Assembly (NCBI RefSeq): GCF_035621355.1
Contig: NZ_CP141769.1
Coordinates: forward strand, 1,364,001-1,428,000
Direction of reading: 5' to 3'
Length of the DNA stretch: 64,000 nt
Source of the DNA: Thiobacillus sp. SCUT-2
GTDB lineage: Bacteria > Pseudomonadota > Gammaproteobacteria > Burkholderiales > Thiobacillaceae
In this document: piece after piece, positions 49,025 through 58,414 of the stretch
Layout of the letters: each line of letters begins with the position of its first letter
Numbering within the stretch: the first letter of the stretch is position 1
Translations under genes and position numbers: made by a program
The notes under the pieces: model-generated
What the model was told of the DNA's origin: nothing
Database searches by the model: none
What the model saw: only the letters and a program-made list of their open reading frames with translations

Positions 49025-50983
49025 ATGCGCAACCCATTCACAGGTGACGCCCCTGCTGCCTTCCACAGTCTGATCGAGGCGGCCCCGTATCCGCTTTTCG
49101 TGGCCGACCCGGCCGCGAGTTTCCGCTTCGTCTACGCGAACCCCGCCGCTGCCGAGCGCTTCGGGCATCCGGCCGCACGGCTGCTCGGCATGACGCTTGC
49201 CGAATGCGCGACCGACTTCGGCGCGGAGCAGGTCGATGCGCTGCAGCGCGAGGGTCACGTCGTTTTCACCACCCTGGCCCGGCTTCGGGGCTGCGAATGC
49301 ATCCAGTGCGAAATCCGCATGACCGCCGTGGAAATCGGCGGCGAGACATACATCGCCGGCGTCCTTCATGACGTCACGCAGCAGAGCAGGGCCGAGCAGG
49401 CGCTGCAACGCAGCGAAGCCCAGCTGCGCACCCTGATCGAGACGCTGCCGGACCTGGTCTGGCTCAAGGATCCGGAGGGCGTCTACCTGACGTGCAACCA
49501 GCGGTTCGAGCGCTTCTTCGGCGCGACGCGGGACGCGATCGTCGGCAGGACCGACTACGACTTCGTCGATCGTGGGCTGGCGGACTTCTTCCGCGAGAAG
49601 GACAGGCTCGCCATCGCAAGCGACCGCCCGAGCGTGAACGAGGAGGAGATCACCTACGCGGACGACGGCCACCGCGAATATCTCGAGACCATCAAGACCC
49701 CCATGTACGGGCCGCAGGGCGAGCTGATCGGCGTCCTCGGAATCGCCCGTGACATCACCCGGCGCAAGGAACTCGAGGCCGCGCTCAAGGAACGATTCGA
49801 GGTCTACCAGACGGCCATCAACACGCCGGCACTCGGGTTCTGGCTGGTCGACACCCAGGGCGCACTGCTCGAAGTCAACGATGCCTACGTCGGGCAGTCG
49901 GGCTACAGCCGCGACGAGCTGCTCCGCATGCGCATTCCCGACGTCGAGGCAGTGGAAACGCCGGAGGACACCGCGGCCCATATCGAGGCGATCAGGCAAG
50001 TCGGCTATGGCCGCTTCGAGACGATGCACCGCCGGAAGGATGGCTCGCTCTGGCCGGTCGAGGTGATCGTCACCTTTTCCGGAATCCAGGGCGGCCGCAT
50101 CTTCGTTTTCCTCGAGGACATCACCGAGCGCAGGCGCGCCAAGGAGGCGCTCGAACGCGCCAACGAGGCGCTGGAAGCACGGGTTGCGCTGCGCACCGCC
50201 GAACTGTCGATCGCCAAGGAGGAGGCCGAGCGGGCCAGCCGCGCCAAGTCCGAGTTCCTGTCGACGATGAGCCACGAACTTCGCACGCCCCTGAACGCCG
50301 TGCTCGGCTACAGCCAGCTGATGCAGATGCAGCCCGATACGAACCCGTCGCAGCGCGAGAACCTCGGCGAGATCCTCAAGGCGGGGCGGCATCTGCTCGA
50401 ACTGATCAACCAGGTGCTCGATCTTGCCAGGATCGAATCCGGCCGCGCCGATTTCGTGATCGAAAACGTCGACTGCCGCGCGCTCGTCGAAACCTGTCTC
50501 GGGCTGATCGCACCGCTCGCGCAGGCACGGCACGTCGGAATCCTGCTGCAGCCCGATGCGCTGCCCACCGAGCTCTTCGTCCGCGCCGACTCGCTGCGCG
50601 TGCGCCAGGTCTTGCTCAACCTGATGAGCAACGCCGTCAAGTACAACAAGGAACATGGCGAGGTCAGGATCAGGCTGGAGGCGGACGATGCCGCGATCCG
50701 TTTCCAGGTCGAGGATACCGGCGTGGGCATTCCGCGCGCCCGGCACGCCGAGCTGTTCCAGCCCTTCAACCGTATCGAGGCACGCAACAGCAACGTCGAG
50801 GGGGCCGGCATCGGCCTCGTCATCAGCCGCACCCTGGTCGAGGCCATGGGCGGACGAATCGGCTTCGAGAGCCAGGTCGGCGTGGGCAGCACCTTCTGGA
50901 TCGAGCTCCCGCGCGCCGAGCTCGCCGATGCCGAGGCTGGGACGTCGCCGGGCACGGCGAGGCAGGACATCGAAAACACATGA
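49025..50983 (+). CDS. PAS-PAS-PAS sensor histidine kinase
   Basis: This is a 652-residue soluble sensor kinase without a receiver of its own. Three PAS units lie at about 12-125, 135-255 and 260-385 (LPDLVWLKDPEGVYLTCNQRF, GFWLVDTQGALLEVNDAYVG). The first contains a cysteine cluster CECIQC. A coiled linker, HisKA (MSHELRTPLNAVLGYSQ) and HATPase (NLMSNAVKYN, VEDTGVGIPRA, GAGIGLVISRTLV) follow. It lies 162 nt after the chemoreceptor gene with no overlap. The partner regulator may be one of the receivers in the island. A hairpin follows its stop directly. Confidence 0.9.
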   Translation: MRNPFTGDAPAAFHSLIEAAPYPLFVADPAASFRFVYANPAAAERFGHPAARLLGMTLAECATDFGAEQVDALQREGHVVFTTLARLRGCECIQCEIRMTAVEIGGETYIAGVLHDVTQQSRAEQALQRSEAQLRTLIETLPDLVWLKDPEGVYLTCNQRFERFFGATRDAIVGRTDYDFVDRGLADFFREKDRLAIASDRPSVNEEEITYADDGHREYLETIKTPMYGPQGELIGVLGIARDITRRKELEAALKERFEVYQTAINTPALGFWLVDTQGALLEVNDAYVGQSGYSRDELLRMRIPDVEAVETPEDTAAHIEAIRQVGYGRFETMHRRKDGSLWPVEVIVTFSGIQGGRIFVFLEDITERRRAKEALERANEALEARVALRTAELSIAKEEAERASRAKSEFLSTMSHELRTPLNAVLGYSQLMQMQPDTNPSQRENLGEILKAGRHLLELINQVLDLARIESGRADFVIENVDCRALVETCLGLIAPLAQARHVGILLQPDALPTELFVRADSLRVRQVLLNLMSNAVKYNKEHGEVRIRLEADDAAIRFQVEDTGVGIPRARHAELFQPFNRIEARNSNVEGAGIGLVISRTLVEAMGGRIGFESQVGVGSTFWIELPRAELADAEAGTSPGTARQDIENT

Positions 50984-51007
50984 GGCCTGTCCGCGACGAG
51001 ACAGGCC
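50984..51007 (+). terminator. hairpin immediately after the PAS histidine kinase gene
   Basis: The arms GGCCTGTC (50984-50991) and GACAGGCC (51000-51007) are perfect complements around an 8-nt loop, starting the base after the stop codon. It lacks a T-tract, so termination strength is uncertain, but position and stem quality fit a transcription end. Confidence 0.55.
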
Positions 51008-51118
51008 GTGGCCTGCGCGCTTCGACTGCGTGCGGCGGATTTCCTGCCTCCCGGGACGGCATGCGCCGGCGGGCTCGAAGCCGTTCTTCCGAATGCCTTG
51101 CGGGGAGCGGGATTTAGG
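51008..51118 (+). pseudogene. remnant of the C-terminus of a methyltransferase paralogous to 38826-39467
   Basis: One frame reads ALRLRAADFLPPGTACAGG then LEAVLPNALRGAGF. This aligns without gaps to ALRVRSAVFLPSGTALARR and LEAAIPDALPWGGM at the end of the methyltransferase at 38826, with about half the residues identical. The nucleotide match is also visible (TTCCTGCC, GGGAC, GAATGCCTTGC). The upstream methyltransferase domain is missing, and the match stops near 51118. It is probably a relic of a duplicated gene. Confidence 0.7.
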
Positions 51119-51197
51119 TCCGCTCAGGCCGGAAGGGCCGAGGCGGACGGCGGGGAAGGGGACCCCGGCGCTGCCGTGAATCCCCTCGGCAGGCGAA

Positions 51198-52064
51198 TTA
51201 CTTCACCCGTCTGGCGCCCTTGAACTCGATGGTCGTGCCCGGCTTCATCACGAGGGCGTCGATGTGCGCCTTCCCGACCGCCTTCGCCCAGCCACCCGGA
51301 TTCTGGGTCAGGATGGGGAAGGTGCCGTAATGCTGCGGGATGGCGAGCTTCACGCCGACGGCCCTGGCGGCCTGCGCGGCCATGTCGGGTTCCATGCCGA
51401 AGTGGCCGCCGACGTTGATGAGGCCGACGTCCGGATGGTACTGCTCGCGGATCAGCTTCATGTCGCTGAAGTAGGCGGTGTCGCCGGTGTCGTAAATCGT
51501 CGGGCCGTCCTTGATCATCAGCACGAATCCCCCGGGGTTGCCGCCGTAGACCATGTCGGGCGCGTTGGGGCCGGCATGCGGGTCCTGCATGCCGCTCGAA
51601 TGGATCGCCGGCACCATCGCGACCGTCACCTCGCCGTCGGCGATCCTGATCTCGCCGCCGATGTTCATCAGCGTGTCGAAGCCCATCTGCTCCTTCGGAT
51701 AGCCGAGCAGCTTGGCCATGTTGCTGCCGAGCTCGAAGTTCGTCACCAGCCTGGCGCCGGTCTTCTTCGCCAGTGCGACCGAATCGCCCACATGGTCGAA
51801 GTGGCCGTGGGTGATCAGGATGTAGTCGGCCTTGTCGATCCCGGCGAGCGCATCCTTGTCCTTGCCGGCGGCCGGATTCATCGGATTGTTGAGCCACGGG
51901 TCGAGGTACAGCACCTTGCCCTTGGGGGTGACGATGCGGAAGGCGGCGTGGCCGAACCACGTGAGCTGCGTGACGCCGTCGGCCGCGAATGTGGGAACGG
52001 TGCCGGCGAGGGTGAGGGCGAGCGAGGCAAAGAAACCGCTCAGGATGGCAAGCATGCGGCGCAT
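51198..52064 (-). CDS. periplasmic metal-dependent hydrolase, UPF0173/UlaG-like beta-lactamase fold
   Basis: This is a 288-residue protein with a cleavable signal (about 1-27, ending PTFAADG). It has the fold's motifs: LTWFGHAAFRI, YLDPWLNNP, THGHFDHVGD (about 85-94), PAIHSSG, YDTGDTAYFSDM and INVGGHFGMEP. These are the metal ligands of the UlaG/UPF0173 group. The signal peptide places it in the periplasm, which is unusual for UPF0173 hydrolases. AAGGAG lies 6 nt before the ATG at 52064. The substrate is unknown. It is divergent from dsrA. Confidence 0.85.
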   Translation of the reverse strand: MRRMLAILSGFFASLALTLAGTVPTFAADGVTQLTWFGHAAFRIVTPKGKVLYLDPWLNNPMNPAAGKDKDALAGIDKADYILITHGHFDHVGDSVALAKKTGARLVTNFELGSNMAKLLGYPKEQMGFDTLMNIGGEIRIADGEVTVAMVPAIHSSGMQDPHAGPNAPDMVYGGNPGGFVLMIKDGPTIYDTGDTAYFSDMKLIREQYHPDVGLINVGGHFGMEPDMAAQAARAVGVKLAIPQHYGTFPILTQNPGGWAKAVGKAHIDALVMKPGTTIEFKGARRVK

Positions 52065-52447
52065 GGGGTGCTCCTTGTTGGTGTTGGGAATTCGTATGGT
52101 CGTTCGTGAAACGGAGTCAGGATAGCCCAGGCGCCAAGCGGCTGCCACGCCCCAGGGCCGCCCGCCTTCCGTCTGGGCGAATCCGGGGGTGGGGGAGAGG
52201 TCGCGTCGCGCCGCATAAATCGGAATATTCGATTGATTCGACCAATAAATATCGTTTGTTAAATAGGTAGTTCAAACCTATCTTTTGATCTGATCGCTCG
52301 TCGGCAGACGCGATTCGATGCGGCGGGCACGATCGGCCGCGCGGATCCGCGACATCCTCGCCCGGGGCTGTCCACGCGGGCAGCGGGCAGCGCGCAACGG
52401 CCGAGCATTCGAGCACCCCCGAATCATCACCGCCAAAGGAGGGCGAC
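52065..52447. promoter_or_regulatory. divergent hydrolase / dsrA intergenic region
   Basis: This 383-bp gap has an AT-rich core (about 52215-52300), which is the likely promoter zone for dsrA. It contains a perfect inverted repeat ATAGGT (52263-52268) and ACCTAT (52276-52281) with a 7-nt centre, a candidate operator. Near 52286 is TTGATCTGATCG, a poor FNR-like match with a 3-bp spacer. AAGGAGG precedes the dsrA start. The hydrolase promoter is not obvious. Confidence 0.45.
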
Positions 52448-53752
52448 ATGAGCAAACGGAAGTTCGACACCCCCAACCTCGACGAGCTCGAGCATGGCCC
52501 ATGGCCGAGCTTCGTGACCGGCCTCAAGCGCCTGGCCAAAGAGAGCCCGATGATGAACGACCTGCTGGGCCAGCTTGAAACGTCCTACCAGCACATGAAG
52601 GGCTACTGGAAGGGCGGCACGGTCGGTGTGTTCGGCTACGGCGGCGGCGTGATCCCGCGCTTCACCGAGCTGAAGGACGAGAACGGCAAGCCCGTGTTCC
52701 CCGAGGCGGCCGAATTCCACACCCTGCGCATCCAGCCGCCCCCCGGCATGCACTACACCTCCGACCTCTTGCGCAAGATGTGCGACGCATGGCAGGAAAC
52801 GGGAGGTTCGGGTCTGATCGCGTTCCACGGGCAGTCGGGCGACATCATGCTCCAGGGCGCTCGAACGGAGGATGTGCAGCGCGCCTTCGACAAATTCAAC
52901 GAGATGGGCTTCGACCTCGGCGGTGCCGGCCCCTCGCTGCGCACCTCGATGTCCTGCGTCGGCGCCGCCCGCTGCGAACATTCCTGCTTCGATGAGGCGA
53001 AGGCCCTGCGCACCGTCATCAACAACAACATCGACGACATGCACCGGCCGTCGCTGCCGTACAAGTTCAAGTTCAAGTTCTCCGGCTGCCCGAACGACTG
53101 CGTGAACGCCATCATGCGCTCGGACCTCGCGACGATCGGCACCTGGCGCGACAACATCCGCGTCGACGAGAAGCTGGTGCAAGACTACATGAAGGCCCAC
53201 GGCGAGGAAGATCTCGTCAACGACGTGGTGACGAAGTGCCCGACCAAGGCCATCACACTCGTTTCCACCGCCAAGTTCCAGCCCAGCGAGCACGTCTCCG
53301 CCGCCGACCTCGGCAACGGCAAGACGATGTGCATCGACAACAAGAACTGCGTCCGCTGCATGCACTGCCTGAACGTCATCCCCGGCGGCCTGCGGACCGG
53401 CGTGGACAAGGGCGTGACCATCCTGGTGGGGGGCAAGGGCGTGCTGAAGATCGGCGCGACCATGGGCACGGTCGTGATTCCGTTCATGAAGCTCGAGACC
53501 GACGAGGACTTCGAGAAGCTGAACGAACTGGGGCGCAACGTGATCGACTTCTTCGCCGAGAACGCGCTGGAGCACGAGCGTACCGGCGAGATGATCGACC
53601 GCATCGGCCTGACCAACTTCCTCGAAGGCGTGGATCTTCCGGTCGACCCCAACATGATCAACCAGCCGCGCATGAACCCGTTCTTCCGTTCCGACGACTG
53701 GGACGAGCAGGTCGAGAAGTGGCTGGAGTACAAGGCCAGCAAGACCGCCTGA
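52448..53752 (+). CDS. dsrA: dissimilatory sulfite reductase alpha subunit DsrA, orphan copy
   Basis: This is a 434-residue DsrA of the reverse (sulfur-oxidising) type. The siroheme/4Fe-4S ligands are present as MSCVGAARCEHSC (about 175-187) and FSGCPNDCVNA (about 215-225). The inserted ferredoxin domain has CVRCMHCLNV (about 299-308); its other cluster Cys may be the one in TKCPTKA. WKGGTVGVFGYGGGVIPRF, PYKFKFKFSGC and ENALEHERTGEMIDRIGL are close to known rDsrA. A loop near 277-295 (FQPSEHVSAADLGNG) looks longer than in Allochromatium DsrA. AAGGAGG supports the ATG. No dsrB follows; the next sequence is an hsdR fragment. DsrA normally needs DsrB, so this is a second copy, a remnant or a subunit for a DsrB made elsewhere. 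Confidence 0.95.
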   Translation: MSKRKFDTPNLDELEHGPWPSFVTGLKRLAKESPMMNDLLGQLETSYQHMKGYWKGGTVGVFGYGGGVIPRFTELKDENGKPVFPEAAEFHTLRIQPPPGMHYTSDLLRKMCDAWQETGGSGLIAFHGQSGDIMLQGARTEDVQRAFDKFNEMGFDLGGAGPSLRTSMSCVGAARCEHSCFDEAKALRTVINNNIDDMHRPSLPYKFKFKFSGCPNDCVNAIMRSDLATIGTWRDNIRVDEKLVQDYMKAHGEEDLVNDVVTKCPTKAITLVSTAKFQPSEHVSAADLGNGKTMCIDNKNCVRCMHCLNVIPGGLRTGVDKGVTILVGGKGVLKIGATMGTVVIPFMKLETDEDFEKLNELGRNVIDFFAENALEHERTGEMIDRIGLTNFLEGVDLPVDPNMINQPRMNPFFRSDDWDEQVEKWLEYKASKTA

Positions 53753-53771
53753 GCCGGCCGCCCGAGGCGTT

Positions 53772-53810
53772 CGGCCGCCACCGGGGTGCGCCTTCCGGCG
53801 CTGGCGGCCG
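53772..53810 (+). terminator. hairpin downstream of dsrA
   Basis: CGGCCGCCA (53772-53780) and TGGCGGCCG (53802-53810) are perfect 9-bp complements around a 21-nt loop, 20 nt after the dsrA stop. There is no T-tract. It could end the dsrA transcript and separates dsrA from the hsdR fragment. Confidence 0.45.
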
Positions 53811-53878
53811 ACGCGGGGCCGGGCCATCACACGCCGAGCACGCGCCTGCGGAGGCGACGCATGCCGCGGCGGGCCCAC

Positions 53879-54436
<558 letters not shown>

Positions 54437-54508
54437 CACTAACGCTGACGACCAAGCTGGCAGAAAAGGCCAATGGGCCGCTTGTACTTAAACCGTTGGG
54501 TCGGGTGG

Positions 54509-54550
54509 TAGTCAATTGGGTTCATCAACTAGTCAGTTGGGTTCGGCTGC
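54509..54550. repeat. two 21-bp direct repeats just left of dif
   Basis: The units start TAGTCAATTGGGTTC (54509) and TAGTCAGTTGGGTTC (54530) and are exactly 21 bp apart. TAGTCA begins a third partial unit at 54551, and TTGGG also occurs at 54496. Spaced repeats of about 21 bp are found at the ends of IS21-family elements. No transposase remains here. Confidence 0.6.
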
Positions 54551-54590
54551 TAGTCACACCAGCGGCACGGATTGCCTCTTCCCGTTATCG

Positions 54591-54618
54591 ACTTCGCATA
54601 ATGTATATTATGTTAAAT
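54591..54618 (+). other. dif: chromosomal dif site (XerC/XerD recombination site)
   Basis: This 28-bp site has the XerC arm ACTTCGCATAA (54591-54601), central region TGTATA (54602-54607) and XerD arm TTATGTTAAAT (54608-54618). Compared with E. coli dif as I know it, the centre and XerD arm are identical, and the XerC arm differs only in its outer four bases, in the manner of other betaproteobacterial dif sites. At dif, XerC and XerD under FtsK control resolve chromosome dimers at the terminus. It sits in non-coding, AT-richer sequence. A mobile element that uses dif could carry a copy, which is the main alternative. Confidence 0.9.
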
Positions 54619-54665
54619 CTTATTGTTTCGCGGAGCGGCCCTTGCCTTGCTGCTGTCGCTCCCAC

Positions 54666-54703
54666 GAAATTCGAGTAACACCCCCTGAAATTCTGGTAAC
54701 GGA
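54666..54703. repeat. pair of 21-bp-spaced repeats right of dif
   Basis: GAAATTCGAGTAACA (54666) and GAAATTCTGGTAACG (54687) share 12 of 15 bases and start exactly 21 bp apart. The motif resembles the multiple terminal repeats of IS21-family elements, although I recall this only in general terms. Together with 54509-54550 it brackets dif. No transposase frame lies between. Confidence 0.5.
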
Positions 54704-54874
54704 ATCCGCGCCATCCCTTCTGGCCGGGTCTGCCCGAAACTCATGGTCGGCCGCTACCGACCCCGGCGCTAAGCACGCAAAGTCTGAGGAGCGTACGGCT
54801 GTCCCATGGCGTGAAAGACTCGAAGCGCAGCAAGCGCATCGTCAGCCGCGTATTGGAGTTGGTTAGGCCGAAGC

Positions 54875-55055
54875 TTCCCGGACAGCCCAGTCGACGGTCA
54901 CCGACTTGCGCAGGCTTGGCCCGCACGGTTTCCCGGATAGCCCGGTCGACGGTCAGTCACTGACTTACTCAGGCTTTGGACTAGCTCGACCGCAATCTTC
55001 TTTGTATGTCTCAACGCCCAAACCGCGAACCGCGGCTACATTAGAAGCCATGGGC
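54875..55055 (-). pseudogene. degenerate copies of the hsdR 3' end
   Basis: Two adjacent stretches resemble the intact hsdR 3' region at 55359-55475 in the same orientation. The first (54875-54917) shares TTCCCGGACAGCCCAGTC and ACCGACTTGCGCAGGCTT. The second (54930-55055) shares TTCCCGGA.AGCCC, CAGGCTTTGGACTA, CTCGACCGCAATCTTCTTT and CCAAACC. Both have insertions or deletions and do not form a coding sequence. They are probably remnants of an earlier hsdR copy or of a repeated terminal duplication. Confidence 0.75.
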
Positions 55056-55222
55056 TACTTCTTAGCCCTCAAAGTCTTTTTCTTAATCAACCGAGAAACT
55101 TATCAGTTTCTTATCATTATTCTTATCACTTTCTTATCACTCAGCGCCCGGCCAAACACCGCTCCGCCTCGTCGCGACGGACTATTGACTACGGGGACCA
55201 GGGAGTTCGGTTCGGAATAGCT

Positions 55223-58200
55223 TCATGCGACCACCCATTCAGCCGACAGTGACTCCGCCTGTTTCAATACTGTCTCAGTCGCTTCTTCCTGCTTGTCCGG
55301 CGGATACTTGTAGCGCTTGAGCAGCGTCTTAACCATCACGCGCAGCCTGGCCCGGACAGTTTCCCGGACAGCCCAGTCAACCGTCACCGACTTGCGCAGG
55401 CTTTGGACTAACTCGACCGCAATCTTCTTTAATGTCTCGTCACCCAAACCACGGACTGCGGATTCATTAGTGGCCAAGGCGTCGTAGAACGCCATTTCGT
55501 CGTGGTTCAGCCCCAGGGCCTCGCCGCGCTGGGCGGCTTCCTGGAACTTCTTGGCCATCTCGATGAGCTCCTCGATGACCTGGGCGGTCTCGATGGCCCG
55601 GTTGCGGTAGCGCGTCAGGCTCTGCTGCAGGAGCTCGGAAAACTTGGCCTCCTGCACCACGTTGGTCTTGAAGCGCGACTTGATTTCGCCCTTGAGCAGC
55701 CGCTCCAGAAGTTCCACGGCCAGGTTGCGCTCCTTCATGTGGCGCACGTCTTCAAGGAACTCGTCGGACAGCACGCCGATATCCGGGCGTTTGAGGCCAG
55801 CCGCCGTAAAGATGTCGATGACCTCATCACTCACCACGGCCCGGCTGATGATTTGCCGAAGCGCGTGTTCCTTCTGCTCGTCCGTCAGTTTCTTGTCGGT
55901 CCCGCCGTGCTTGGTCAGCGCGGCTTTCACCGCCTGCAGGAAGGCCAATTCGTCACGGTGACCCAGGGCCTCGTCCAAGGTGCAGCACAGCGCGAACGCC
56001 TTGCTGGCGGCCAGCACCGTGTCGGCGAAGCACTTCTTGCCGTCGTCCAAGCCGAGCACGTGGTTGGCCACGGCCGGCAGGAGTTGCCAGGCCTTGGCCC
56101 GGAAGTCGCCGTACTCCACGCCGTGCAGCATGTCGTGGAGCACGTCCATCTGCTCCTGCAGCACGGCCAGCGCCTCGCGGGCGTCGATGGTCGGCTTGCC
56201 GCGGCCCTTGGCCCGGGTGTAGTCCGCCAGCGCGGCCTTGAGCTCGTTGGCGATGCCGATGTAATCCACGACCAATCCGCCGGGCTTGTCCTTGAACACC
56301 CGGTTCACCCTGGCGATGGCTTGCATCAAATTGTGGCCGCGCATCGGCTTGTCGACGTACATCGTGTGCAGGCATGGCGCGTCGAAGCCCGTGAGCCACA
56401 TGTCGCGGACGATAACGAGCTTGAACGGGTCGGCCGGGTTCTTGAACCGGGTTTCCAGCCGCTTGCGGACGTCCTTGGGATAGATGTGCGGCTTCAGCAG
56501 CGCCTTGTCAGAGGCCGAGCCGGTCATCACCACCTTGATGGCGCCCTGGGCCGGGTCGTCGCTGTGCCACTCCGGGCGCAGCGCGACGATGGCGTCATAT
56601 AGGTGTACACAGATGTCGCGGCTCATCGCCACGACCATGGCCTTGCCGTCCATGGCGGCGAGCCGGCTCTCGAAGTGGGCCACGATGTCCGCCGCCACCT
56701 TCTGGATGCGCGGCGGCGCACCCACCAGCTGCTCCAGCGCCGCCCAGCGCCGCAGCTTGGCCACCTTGGCGGCGTCGCCCTCCTCGTCCTCGGTGAGCTC
56801 GTCGACTTCGCTGTCGAGCAGCGTCACGTCCGCTTCCTTCAGCTCCAGCTTGGCCAAGCGGCTCTCGTAGTAGATGGGCACGGTGGCGCCGTCCTTGACC
56901 GCCTGCTCGATATCGTAGATGTGGACGTAGTCGCCGAACACCGCGCGCGTGTCGCGGTCGTCCAGCGAGACCGGCGTGCCGGTGAAGGCGACGAAGGTCG
57001 CGCCGGGCAACGCGTTGCGCAAGTGCTGGGCGTAACCGTAGCGCACGGCGCTGCTGCCGGTCGCCAGCACCGAAGTGGTTGTTCCGGCCTCGGCAGCCAA
57101 CAGCACGGTGGCATCATTGGCGGCCGTGGGCCTGCCCTCCCCTCCGGCCAGCCGTGCCTCGAAGCCATACTGGCTGCGGTGCGCCTCGTCGCAGATGACC
57201 ACGATGTTGCGGCGGTCGGAGAGCACGGGGAACATGTCCTCGTCCTCGCCGGGCGTGAACTTCTGGATAGTGGTGAAGACGATGCCGCCCGACGGCCGGT
57301 TGGCCAAGAGCCGACGCAGGTCCGGGCGCGTGTCGGCCTGCACGGGCGTTTCGCGCAGCATCTCGCTCGCCCCCGCGAAGACGCCGAACAGCTGGTTATC
57401 GAGGTCGTTGCGGTCGGTCACCACGACCAAGGTCGGGTTACCCATGCCGGGGTGGGCCATCAAGGCGCCCGCCAGGCAGGTCATCTCGATGCTCTTGCCG
57501 GCGCCCTGGGTATGCCACACCACCCCGCCTTTGCGGTTGCCGCCGGGTGCCGAGGCCTTCAGCACGCTCTGCACCACGGCGCGCACGGCGTGGAACTGGT
57601 GGTAGCCCGCCACCTTCTTGATGAGCTGGCCGTCGTCCTCGAACAGGATGAAGTGGCGCAGGTACTCCAGCAGCAGGTCGCGCTGGAACAGCCCATGCAC
57701 CAGCGTTTCGAGCTCGCGCATCGCCCCCAGCGGGTCGGTGGTCACGCCATCGATGGTGCGCCAGGCCATGAACCGCTCGCGGTCGCTGGTCAGCGAACCC
57801 ATGCGCGCCTGGATGCCGTCGGAAATCACCTGCAGCGCGTTGGCGTGGAACAGGTCGGGGATATCCTGCTGGTAGGCCTGCAGCTGGTTCCAAGCCGCCC
57901 AGATGTCGGCTTCCTCGTCGCCGGGGTTCTTCAACTCGACGACGACCAGCGGCAGGCCGTTCACGAAAAGCACCACATCGGGGCGGCGCGTGAGCGCGGG
58001 GCCTTGCACCGAGAACTGGTTCACCGCCAGCCAGTCGTTGGCCGCCACATCGGCAAAGTCCAGCAGCCGCACACGGTCGCCGCGCGTGTCGCCATCCTTT
58101 TGGAATTCCACCGGCACGCCGTCGACCAGCCATCGGTGCAGCTGGCGGTTGGCGCTGACCAAGGCCGGCACATTGGGGCTGAGCACGCGGCGGAGCGCGT

Positions 58201-58414
58201 CGTCGCGGGCGCCGGCCGGGATGTGCGGATTCAGGCGGGCAATGGCGTCGGCGAGTCGGTGCCGCAGCGCCACGTCACGGTAGCTGTCGCGCTCGGTGCC
58301 GGGGGTCTTGGCGTCAGGCGGCGAGATGTCGGGGCCGTGGGCGACCGACCAGCCGAGGCCGGCCAGCCATTCCAGCATGGCCTGTTCGACGTCGTCCTCG
58401 CTGATGCCGTTCAC
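55223..58414 (-). CDS. hsdR: type I restriction-modification system endonuclease subunit HsdR
   Basis: This is the 1063-residue ATP-dependent translocase and nuclease. The N-terminal PD-(D/E)xK nuclease has [21 protein letters not shown] (about 165-185). The helicase P-loop is HTQGAGKS, Walker B is [12 protein letters not shown], and motif VI-like [17 protein letters not shown] lies near 715. A helical C-terminus follows. The start is a GTG at 58414 that overlaps the upstream gene's stop by 4 nt (GTGA); the longer frame has no homology. All motifs are intact, so restriction should be active. An internal 555-bp piece is duplicated in inverted orientation at 53879. Confidence 0.95.
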   Translation of the reverse strand: MNGISEDDVEQAMLEWLAGLGWSVAHGPDISPPDAKTPGTERDSYRDVALRHRLADAIARLNPHIPAGARDDALRRVLSPNVPALVSANRQLHRWLVDGVPVEFQKDGDTRGDRVRLLDFADVAANDWLAVNQFSVQGPALTRRPDVVLFVNGLPLVVVELKNPGDEEADIWAAWNQLQAYQQDIPDLFHANALQVISDGIQARMGSLTSDRERFMAWRTIDGVTTDPLGAMRELETLVHGLFQRDLLLEYLRHFILFEDDGQLIKKVAGYHQFHAVRAVVQSVLKASAPGGNRKGGVVWHTQGAGKSIEMTCLAGALMAHPGMGNPTLVVVTDRNDLDNQLFGVFAGASEMLRETPVQADTRPDLRRLLANRPSGGIVFTTIQKFTPGEDEDMFPVLSDRRNIVVICDEAHRSQYGFEARLAGGEGRPTAANDATVLLAAEAGTTTSVLATGSSAVRYGYAQHLRNALPGATFVAFTGTPVSLDDRDTRAVFGDYVHIYDIEQAVKDGATVPIYYESRLAKLELKEADVTLLDSEVDELTEDEEGDAAKVAKLRRWAALEQLVGAPPRIQKVAADIVAHFESRLAAMDGKAMVVAMSRDICVHLYDAIVALRPEWHSDDPAQGAIKVVMTGSASDKALLKPHIYPKDVRKRLETRFKNPADPFKLVIVRDMWLTGFDAPCLHTMYVDKPMRGHNLMQAIARVNRVFKDKPGGLVVDYIGIANELKAALADYTRAKGRGKPTIDAREALAVLQEQMDVLHDMLHGVEYGDFRAKAWQLLPAVANHVLGLDDGKKCFADTVLAASKAFALCCTLDEALGHRDELAFLQAVKAALTKHGGTDKKLTDEQKEHALRQIISRAVVSDEVIDIFTAAGLKRPDIGVLSDEFLEDVRHMKERNLAVELLERLLKGEIKSRFKTNVVQEAKFSELLQQSLTRYRNRAIETAQVIEELIEMAKKFQEAAQRGEALGLNHDEMAFYDALATNESAVRGLGDETLKKIAVELVQSLRKSVTVDWAVRETVRARLRVMVKTLLKRYKYPPDKQEEATETVLKQAESLSAEWVVA

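Noticed and set aside
52286-52298. FNR-like box upstream of dsrA
   Set aside because: TTGATCTGATCG has a 3-bp spacer and an incomplete right half-site.
54591-54618. dif-like sequence considered as a loxP-type phage site or operator
   Set aside because: The centre TGTATA and XerD arm match dif exactly, whereas loxP arms and spacer differ.
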